DNA of 6,153 nt from an uncultured Bacillaceae bacterium (GTDB taxonomy: Bacteria > Bacillota > Bacilli > Bacillales > Pradoshiaceae): assembly GCA_904501845.1 (NCBI GenBank), contig CAJGCH010000181.1, forward strand, positions 1 to 6,153. Direction: 5' to 3'. This document shows positions 1 through 4,592 of the stretch, piece by piece (the stretch's first letter is position 1; the number at the start of each line of letters is the position of its first letter). The position numbers were made by a program, and so were the translations under genes. The notes under the pieces are model-generated. The model saw only the letters and a program-made list of their open reading frames with translations. It was not told where the DNA came from and did no database searches.

Positions 1-1506
1 AAAACGGAGTCACTAGAATTACTGGAGAAATATATAAGCTTGAAGCCGGCTTATTCCGGCTATATATATGTAAGCAGCGAGGGAGAAATTTGGCGCGAGA
101 ACGGTCCTTCAGAGATGGGGAAAACATTCCTTGAGAGCGAATCATTTTCCCGCGCCATGAATGGCCAGCGATTTTTGTCCAAGGTGTATACAAAGGAAGA
201 CGAGAAGCCCTTCTTTTGGATCTGCACACCCCTTTATACGAAGAATGAGGAGTTAGCCGGTATTTTTGCCCCGTCCTTTGATATTTTCTACCTTTGGAAG
301 CAGGTTACCTCCAAGCTTGAATTAGAGGATGAGAAGCTTCCATATACAGCCTTTGTGATCAATAAGGATGGATGGATTGTTACGCATCGGGATGAACGGG
401 ATATCATGAATCGGAACTTCTTGACAGAAAATGACCTTACGATTGATCGTATTAATGAGGCGATTGCCAAGCGGCAGTTGTTAGAATCGAGCGATGGAAA
501 AAGCATTTATGCAGTCAATCCAATTGAAACAAAAGAAATTGCTGAAGAAGATTGGTATATTGTGACCGCAACGGAGAAACAGGTTGTCTATGCGCCGCTA
601 AGAGAGCTTTTCGTCCGGTACCTGCTAATCAGCATTCCTATCCTAGTCGCAATCATTGCGGCCGCCTATTATATGACAAAGCTCATCATAAAGCCGGTTG
701 AGGTTATGGTAGAGCGTGTCGAGAAGTATTCAAGGGGGGAAAGGTTTTCACGGACGGAAAGTGCCTATCATGAGATTAATGTTTTGAATCGGGCATTTCA
801 GTCGATGGTGGAGGCCATTGAGCAGAGGGAAAAAGAGCTGCTGCGTACAGAGAAGCTGAAGTATGTTGGTCAGCTTGCTGCTGGGGTAGCCCATGAGATT
901 CGTAATCCAATCACAACTATTCGCGGATTTTTTCAGCTGTTGAAAGACCATCCATATGATGAAAAGGTGTTCAGGAATTATATTGATATTATTATAGAAG
1001 AGTTAAATCGTATGAATGGGATAGTTGGAGAATTGTTAAACCTTTCTAAGCCTTATCAATTGGTTGTGAAGGAACACAATATAAATGAGCTCATGGATGA
1101 AATCATCCTTCTTCAAAAAGGAGAACTTCATAAGAAGAATATCAAAATCATACGAGAAAATGAATGCGATAAATTGATTTGCACAGATCGAAACAGATTA
1201 TACCAAGTTATTATTAATGTCATTCAGAACTCAAGGGATGCCTTCCAAAAGGAAGGGAGCATCCGCATTTCCTTTGAAACCACAGATGACAAGGTAAGGA
1301 TAATAATTGTTGACGATGGACCTGGAATGCCGAAGGGAGTATTGAGTAAGATTGGCACCCCTTTCTATACAACGAAAGAGCATGGAACCGGGCTGGGTAT
1401 TGCGACAAGCATGAAAATAATGGAAGAGCTTGAGGGTTCATTTGAAATATCGAGCAAAATTGGCAAAGGGACAAAAATTGTGCTAGTCGTCCCGGCAAAA
1501 AAATAG
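1..1506 (+). CDS. Sensor histidine kinase, dCache-HAMP-HisKA-HATPase, 5' end missing (sporulation-kinase-like)
   Basis: This is a membrane-bound histidine autokinase. The frame is open from base 1 with no stop, so the true start and the first membrane helix lie outside the window; a TTG at 40 is internal. The visible 501 residues (counted from base 1) hold most of an extracellular double-Cache sensor domain (to about residue 195), a membrane helix (about 203-225), a HAMP linker (about 226-280), a dimerisation domain with the phospho-accepting His 298 in AHEIRNP, and a C-terminal ATPase. The ATPase shows an N-box (N406, N410), a DDGPGM G1 box (from D438) and a GTGLG G2 box (462-466), so it looks catalytically intact. 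The H-box followed by T-x-I-R-G-F-x-Q-L-L resembles kinases that feed Spo0F (KinA-KinE), and the overall architecture resembles KinD. That relationship is inference. No response regulator gene is visible next to it. Ligand and partner are unknown. Confidence 0.9.
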   Translation, partial: KTESLELLEKYISLKPAYSGYIYVSSEGEIWRENGPSEMGKTFLESESFSRAMNGQRFLSKVYTKEDEKPFFWICTPLYTKNEELAGIFAPSFDIFYLWKQVTSKLELEDEKLPYTAFVINKDGWIVTHRDERDIMNRNFLTENDLTIDRINEAIAKRQLLESSDGKSIYAVNPIETKEIAEEDWYIVTATEKQVVYAPLRELFVRYLLISIPILVAIIAAAYYMTKLIIKPVEVMVERVEKYSRGERFSRTESAYHEINVLNRAFQSMVEAIEQREKELLRTEKLKYVGQLAAGVAHEIRNPITTIRGFFQLLKDHPYDEKVFRNYIDIIIEELNRMNGIVGELLNLSKPYQLVVKEHNINELMDEIILLQKGELHKKNIKIIRENECDKLICTDRNRLYQVIINVIQNSRDAFQKEGSIRISFETTDDKVRIIIVDDGPGMPKGVLSKIGTPFYTTKEHGTGLGIATSMKIMEELEGSFEISSKIGKGTKIVLVVPAKK

Positions 1507-1517
1507 TCAAAATAGAG

Positions 1518-1557
1518 CAGGCAGCACTTATTCTCTCGGATAAGGCCGCCTGTTTTT
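1518..1557 (+). terminator. Intrinsic terminator after the histidine kinase
   Basis: The stem pairs 1518-1531 with 1540-1552 around an 8-base loop. It has one A-C mismatch (1523/1547) and one bulged A (1526), and it is followed by five T at 1553-1557. It begins 12 bases after the kinase stop codon and should separate the kinase transcript from yodN. Confidence 0.75.
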
Positions 1558-1570
1558 ATTTGCTTATGAA

Positions 1571-1612
1571 TGACGAAAATAGCGCGGCTCTGTGAGTGTG
1601 CCGAGCTATAAT
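1571..1612 (+). promoter_or_regulatory. Candidate yodN promoter with a Spo0A-like box
   Basis: A perfect TATAAT sits at 1607-1612, about 75 bases before the yodN start, but no recognisable -35 lies 16-18 bases upstream. TGACGAA at 1571-1577 fits the loose Spo0A box TGNCGAA and would lie just upstream of the missing -35 position. A good -10 without a -35 would suit activator dependence. However, both elements are short and could occur by chance in AT-rich spacer DNA. Confidence 0.25.
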
Positions 1613-1685
1613 TATAGGCTATCCCTAGAACTCCTTTTTGCATATACTGATAAAAACTTTACCCGATCTGCAAGGGGTGGCAGCA

Positions 1686-2357
1686 ATGGGCAAGCGAAAT
1701 AAACCGAAGTTTGCGGTTGGAGATTCCGTCGTTATCTTGATTAATGGAATTGTCGGCATCGTCACTAGTGTGAAAGAATTTAATCATGCCTTCCTGTATG
1801 AGATTCAAGGGGCTGAAGGTGTATATACCGAATCAGCACTGATTCATGTTCAGGAGTTTGAGGGTTTATTATTTGAAACAGAGCAAATCAATATAGATTA
1901 TAAGTATTTTTTCGGTGATCTTGTACAGGTAAAGGGCTATGGCAAAGATATCTTTAAAGTAATCGGCTTCCGGACAGAAATTTGGCGTTATCAGGAAGAA
2001 TCATGGGAAGATGTCATTTATGAGCTCTCTCGTATAGATGATGAGGAATGGCTTGAATGCAGTGAGGATGATTTGAATTTCTTGGCAGATGCCAAGGATG
2101 CGGAGAAGTTCTTGGCTAAATATCAAGAGGCTAAAAGGCATTCTCAAAAGGGAAAGCGGAAACAAAAGGAATTGCTGGAGCTTCCTGATCCCAAAGGTTC
2201 AAATGAAGAAGAGCAGGCGATGATTAACCACTTGCTGGATATTTATAATGACTATCGGATTTTAAAGGAATTTTTTGGTGATGAAAGTTATGAGCGGGTC
2301 ATGAAGACAGCCATCCAGAAGTTAAAAAAGTTTGTCAGCCAAAAACAGGATAAATAA
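1686..2357 (+). CDS. yodN: YodN-like protein of unknown function with tandem SH3/KOW-like modules
   Basis: This 223-residue soluble protein has no signal peptide or membrane segment and no enzymatic motif that I recognise. The ATG at 1686 is preferred because AAGGGG at 1672-1677 lies 8 bases upstream. A longer TTG start at 1638 lacks a comparable ribosome site. Residues 9-60 (KFAVGDSVVI, a glycine turn, a YE pair, then E-S-A-L) look like a small beta-barrel. Residues 73-133 repeat the plan with FGDLVQV, a glycine turn, a YE pair and E-D-D-L, which suggests an internal duplication. A lysine-rich charged segment follows (about 145-165), then a helical C-terminus (about 172-223). The name rests on gene order (upstream of yodL-deoD-yodJ-ctpA) and general resemblance. 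SH3/KOW-like folds often bind nucleic acid or protein, but no function is shown here. Confidence 0.75.
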   Translation: MGKRNKPKFAVGDSVVILINGIVGIVTSVKEFNHAFLYEIQGAEGVYTESALIHVQEFEGLLFETEQINIDYKYFFGDLVQVKGYGKDIFKVIGFRTEIWRYQEESWEDVIYELSRIDDEEWLECSEDDLNFLADAKDAEKFLAKYQEAKRHSQKGKRKQKELLELPDPKGSNEEEQAMINHLLDIYNDYRILKEFFGDESYERVMKTAIQKLKKFVSQKQDK

Positions 2358-2373
2358 GAACCGCTTAAAAGAT

Positions 2374-2408
2374 GGGCTATTCGACTTAATTCGAGTAGTT
2401 CTTTTTTT
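2374..2408 (+). terminator. Intrinsic terminator after yodN
   Basis: An 11-pair stem joins 2374-2384 to 2391-2401 with three G-U pairs and the 6-base loop CTTAAT. Seven T follow at 2402-2408. It starts 16 bases after the yodN stop, so yodL probably depends on its own promoter. Confidence 0.75.
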
Positions 2409-2430
2409 ATCTTTGGATGTATTATCCAGT

Positions 2431-2437
2431 TTCGACA
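2431..2437 (-). promoter_or_regulatory. Spo0A box upstream of yodL
   Basis: TTCGACA on the plus strand is TGTCGAA on the minus strand, a perfect match to the Spo0A (0A) box. It is centred about 66 bases before the predicted yodL transcription start and 28 bases before the first -35 candidate. That position is compatible with activation. In B. subtilis, yodL has been reported as a Spo0A-regulated gene, which gives independent support. I see no clear second box at the usual ten-base phasing; the nearest, at 2422-2428, matches only 4 of 7 bases. Confidence 0.6.
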
Positions 2438-2464
2438 AAACTAGTATATTTTCATTGGAGGATT

Positions 2465-2493
2465 TTTTGATAAGAATGTGAAATTAATATAAT
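2465..2493 (+). promoter_or_regulatory. Sigma-A-like promoter of yodL
   Basis: TATAAT at 2488-2493 is a consensus -10. The -35 is either TTTTGA at 2465-2470 (17-base spacer, 3 of 6) or TTGATA at 2467-2472 (5 of 6 but a 15-base spacer). The weak or badly spaced -35 would suit help from Spo0A bound at 2431-2437. An AGGATTT at 2459-2465 recalls a sigma-H -35, but no proper GAAT -10 follows at the right distance. Predicted start is near 2500, giving a leader of about 20 bases. Confidence 0.55.
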
Positions 2494-2503
2494 CATAATG
2501 ATT
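2491..2503. repeat. 13-bp palindrome over the yodL transcription start
   Basis: AATCAT-A-ATGATT is a perfect 6-1-6 inverted repeat. It overlaps the last three bases of the yodL -10 and spans the likely start point, the usual place for a repressor operator. It only partly resembles PerR or Fur boxes (about 10-11 of 14 positions). In such AT-rich DNA it may be chance. Confidence 0.3.
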
Positions 2504-2519
2504 CAAGGAGGGGATAGTT

Positions 2520-2840
2520 ATGTTGAAATCAAAGAGATTAAGCTGGTCAGCCTTGAGGAAAAAAGATTACGAAATAGCCCTATTCCAAACAGAGCATCCA
2601 ACGGAGAGGAAGGGCTATCGGATGGTTTACCGGGGAATCATTAATGGTGAAAATCATTCTGACGTAGTATCCAAGGTTTTCAAAATGTTTAACATAAAAG
2701 ATCTCATTCCAAAGAATTATCAAGGCAGAACCGTTATGAGCGGGGATATTATCATGATTGTTGATCATTATGAACGGAAAAGATACTACCGGCTGCAATC
2801 AGGAGGATGGGCTGAAGTAAACCGCTTACATGTTTGCTGA
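2520..2840 (+). CDS. yodL: YodL-family modulator of MreB and cell shape
   Basis: This small 106-residue protein has no signal or membrane segment, so it is probably cytoplasmic. The ATG follows a strong AAGGAGGGG at 2505-2513 with six bases of spacing. The conserved core runs from DYEIALFQ (16-23) through YRGII (37-41) and FKMFNIKD (54-61) to P64-x-x-Y67-x-G-R70 and S74-G-D-I-I78. A basic, aromatic tail ends in Cys 106. This matches the YodL-like family. In B. subtilis, misexpressed YodL causes loss of width control and lysis, with suppressor changes in MreB at its RodZ interface, and it contributes with YisK to efficient sporulation. That the present protein does the same is inference from family, length and synteny. 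Its Spo0A box and lack of readthrough from yodN fit timed expression at sporulation onset. yodM, which I recall next to yodL in B. subtilis, is absent. Confidence 0.85.
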   Translation: MLKSKRLSWSALRKKDYEIALFQTEHPTERKGYRMVYRGIINGENHSDVVSKVFKMFNIKDLIPKNYQGRTVMSGDIIMIVDHYERKRYYRLQSGGWAEVNRLHVC

Positions 2841-2859
2841 AGTCGTAATAGTAAGATTT

Positions 2860-2888
2860 TTTTCATTTTACAGAGCTTGTGATATAGT
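2860..2888 (+). promoter_or_regulatory. Extended -10 promoter of deoD
   Basis: TTTTCA at 2860-2865 (4 of 6 against TTGACA), a 17-base spacer, and TATAGT at 2883-2888 directly preceded by TGA make an extended -10 sigma-A promoter. Predicted start is near 2895, giving a leader of about 47 bases. The -35 T-run begins 16 bases after the yodL stop codon. No clear yodL terminator intervenes, so some readthrough from yodL is possible. Confidence 0.6.
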
Positions 2889-2941
2889 AATCTTTGAATA
2901 AGAACAATCCATGTGAAATATCGTTAGGAGGAAATTCAAAG

Positions 2942-3646
2942 ATGAGCGTACATATCGGAGCGAAAGAAAATGAAATCGCGGAGACAGTGTTATTGCCAGG
3001 AGATCCGCTGCGAGCAAAATATATTGCTGAAACCTTTTTAGAGAACCCGGTTTGCTATAATGAAGTCAGAAATATGTTTGGTTATACAGGTACTTATAAA
3101 GGTAAGCGTGTTTCAGTTCAAGGGACTGGAATGGGTGTACCATCCATTTCAATTTATGTAAATGAACTTATGGCCAGTTATAATGTACAGAAATTAATTC
3201 GTGTGGGTACTTGCGGAGCCATCCAAAAAGATGTGAAGGTCAGAGATGTTATTCTTGCCATGACATCTTCCACTGATTCTAATATGAATAAGCTGCTGTT
3301 CGATGGAATAGATTTTGCGCCGACAGCTAATTTTGATTTACTAAAAAAAGCTTATGATACAGGTATTCAAAAAGGCTTGAACTTAAAGGTCGGGAATGTC
3401 TTTACAGCAGACCAATTCTATAATGATAAAGCCAATCATGAACTTTGGGCAAAATACGGCATCTTGGCGATCGAGATGGAAACAACAGCTCTCTATACAT
3501 TAGCAGCAAAATACGGCAGACAAGCACTCTCTATCTTAACGGTAAGCGACCACATTCTGACAGGGGAAGAAACGACTGCTGAAGAACGTCAAACTACTTT
3601 TAACGATATGATTGAAGTAGCTTTAGATGCCGCGATTGAAGTATAA
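2942..3646 (+). CDS. deoD: Purine nucleoside phosphorylase DeoD-type
   Basis: The enzyme catalyses phosphorolysis of purine (deoxy)nucleosides to the free base and (deoxy)ribose 1-phosphate in cytosolic purine salvage. The protein is 234 residues, the usual size of the hexameric bacterial type. The ATG at 2942 is chosen because AGGAGG at 2926-2931 precedes it and the product then begins MSVHIGA as in the family; an in-frame TTG at 2894 would add 16 residues unlike the family. Residues expected from the E. coli enzyme are present: His4, Gly20 and Arg24 in LPGDPLR, Arg43, Arg87 and Thr90 in RVGTCGA for phosphate, E178-M179-E180 for the sugar, and Asp203 and Arg216 for the base and general acid. 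The B. subtilis homologue prefers adenosine-type substrates; the same preference here is inferred. The gene has its own promoter and a terminator-like hairpin. Confidence 0.97.
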   Translation: MSVHIGAKENEIAETVLLPGDPLRAKYIAETFLENPVCYNEVRNMFGYTGTYKGKRVSVQGTGMGVPSISIYVNELMASYNVQKLIRVGTCGAIQKDVKVRDVILAMTSSTDSNMNKLLFDGIDFAPTANFDLLKKAYDTGIQKGLNLKVGNVFTADQFYNDKANHELWAKYGILAIEMETTALYTLAAKYGRQALSILTVSDHILTGEETTAEERQTTFNDMIEVALDAAIEV

Positions 3647-3660
3647 TAAGGAAAGTATGG

Positions 3661-3690
3661 AAGGCTTCGGTTAATCCGGAGCCTTTATCA
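3661..3690 (+). terminator. Hairpin terminator after deoD, weak T-tract
   Basis: A 10-pair stem joins 3661-3670 to 3676-3685 with one G-U pair and the loop TTAAT. The T-rich stretch after it is short and interrupted, so termination may be partial. That would allow readthrough into yodJ, for which I see no convincing separate promoter. Confidence 0.6.
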
Positions 3691-3715
3691 TTACATAAGA
3701 TAGAGAATGAACAAT

Positions 3716-3720
3716 AAGGG
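3716..3720 (+). promoter_or_regulatory. Ribosome binding site that sets the yodJ start
   Basis: AAGGG at 3716-3720 abuts the ATG at 3721, leaving no spacing, but lies 9 bases from the TTG at 3730. This favours TTG 3730 as the start, which also gives the typical MKKT lipoprotein signal N-terminus. Confidence 0.55.
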
Positions 3721-3729
3721 ATGAGACAA

Positions 3730-4527
3730 TTGAAAAAGACACTACTTGCATTCATGACATCAACAACAATGCTTCTGACAGCGTGTAATACACCGTTCTT
3801 TGAGGCGAAGAGTAATCAAGAGGCAGATGAAGCAGCAAACATGCAGGGGCCTGAGGTGGAAGGCGAGAAGAATGAGGTTCAAGAAGAGTATGCAATGACT
3901 GCTGAGATGCTCAATATAATTGAAACCGAAGATGGCGTTAACTATATTCAAAACCCGGAAAATATTCAAGTTCTTGTCAACAAGGACCATAGCCTGCCAA
4001 TCGGTTACCGTCCGGCAGATTTAGTCGTACCAGACGTGAAATTTTCCTTTGATGAAATGCACGAGAAGAAATTGATGAGAAAAGAGGCAGCTGAGGCTTT
4101 AGCGGTGATGTTTAATGCTGCACTAGAGGATGGGGTTGAAATTGCTGCTGTATCCGGCTTTCGTTCCTATGAACGCCAGCAGCAAGTGTATACGGCTTCA
4201 GTGGAAGCTTCTGGTGCTGAGCATGCTCAGCAAGCCGTTGCAGAACCCGGAAAAAGCGAGCATCAGACTGGATTGACTATGGACGTCTCCAGTGCGGAGA
4301 ACAGATACAACCTAGATCAGGACTTCGGTGAAACGGAAGCGGGAAAATGGCTTGCGAAACATTCCGCCGAATATGGATTCATCATTCGTTATCCGGAGGG
4401 GAAAGAGAATATCACTGGCTATATGTATGAACCTTGGCATGTCCGTTATGTTGGTGGAGATGTGGCAAAGGATATAGATTCTCTGGGATTGTCATTTGAA
4501 GAATATGTCCAGCTTGTGGAAGAATGA
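3730..4527 (+). CDS. yodJ: VanY-type D,D-carboxypeptidase lipoprotein (M15B)
   Basis: This is a predicted extracytoplasmic zinc peptidase that removes the terminal D-Ala from peptidoglycan stem peptides. Taking TTG 3730 as start gives 265 residues; ATG 3721 would add three. A short signal peptide (MKK, then a hydrophobic run) ends in the lipobox LTAC with lipid-accepting Cys19. An acidic Glu/Ala-rich linker (about 20-60) follows, then the M15B domain. SGFRSYERQ (Arg145) is the conserved VanY motif. SEHQTGLTMD supplies zinc ligands His178 and Asp185, and EPWHVRYVG supplies catalytic Glu234 and ligand His237, so the active site looks complete. Family and synteny point to YodJ. A vancomycin-resistance role is not implied: no vanS, vanR, vanH, vanA or vanX lies nearby, and the genes either side are deoD and ctpA. 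Expression may be by readthrough from deoD. Confidence 0.92.
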   Translation: MKKTLLAFMTSTTMLLTACNTPFFEAKSNQEADEAANMQGPEVEGEKNEVQEEYAMTAEMLNIIETEDGVNYIQNPENIQVLVNKDHSLPIGYRPADLVVPDVKFSFDEMHEKKLMRKEAAEALAVMFNAALEDGVEIAAVSGFRSYERQQQVYTASVEASGAEHAQQAVAEPGKSEHQTGLTMDVSSAENRYNLDQDFGETEAGKWLAKHSAEYGFIIRYPEGKENITGYMYEPWHVRYVGGDVAKDIDSLGLSFEEYVQLVEE

Positions 4528-4540
4528 ACCATATTTAAGG

Positions 4541-4551
4541 TATAATATAGT
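4541..4551 (+). promoter_or_regulatory. Candidate -10 region for ctpA
   Basis: TATAAT (4541-4546) and TATAGT (4546-4551) overlap about 45 bases before the ctpA start. The -35 is poor: ATGAAC at 4524-4529, over the yodJ stop codon, is 16 bases from the second -10 and matches 3 of 6. A weak or activator-dependent promoter is possible. Confidence 0.35.
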
Positions 4552-4555
4552 AAGT

Positions 4556-4580
4556 TTTCACTTGGAACGATATTGTGAAA
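4556..4580 (+). repeat. Small inverted repeat in the ctpA leader
   Basis: TTTCAC (4556-4561) and GTGAAA (4575-4580) can form a 6-pair stem with a 13-base loop. An alternative pairing of 4558-4563 with 4579-4584 would cover part of the GTGGTGA ribosome site. The stems are weak, so any role in translation control is speculative. Confidence 0.25.
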
Positions 4581-4592
4581 GTGGTGAGTCAA

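Noticed and set aside
1220..1643. Two minus-strand reading frames over the end of the kinase gene
   Set aside because: They run antisense to the conserved ATPase domain, overlap each other in different frames, and lack recognisable domains.
1638..1685. TTG-initiated 16-residue N-terminal extension of yodN
   Set aside because: No good ribosome site precedes 1638, while AAGGGG is well placed for the ATG at 1686. The extra residues do not look like part of the folded domain.
2457..2483. Sigma-H promoter for yodL
   Set aside because: AGGATTT resembles the -35, but the GAAT at 2474 is too close and the sequence at the right distance is GAAAT, so the match is incomplete.
2825..2863. Possible terminator between yodL and deoD
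   Set aside because: Only a 5-pair stem (CTTAC/GTAAG) with a 21-base loop can form before the T-run, and that T-run is better explained as part of the deoD -35 region.
2894..2941. TTG-initiated 16-residue extension of deoD
   Set aside because: It overlaps the predicted transcription start and contains the AGGAGG that serves the ATG at 2942. The family begins at MSVHIGA.
3730..4527. Vancomycin-resistance determinant
   Set aside because: The VanY-type domain is common in ordinary Bacillus carboxypeptidases, and no other van genes or mobile-element signs are present.
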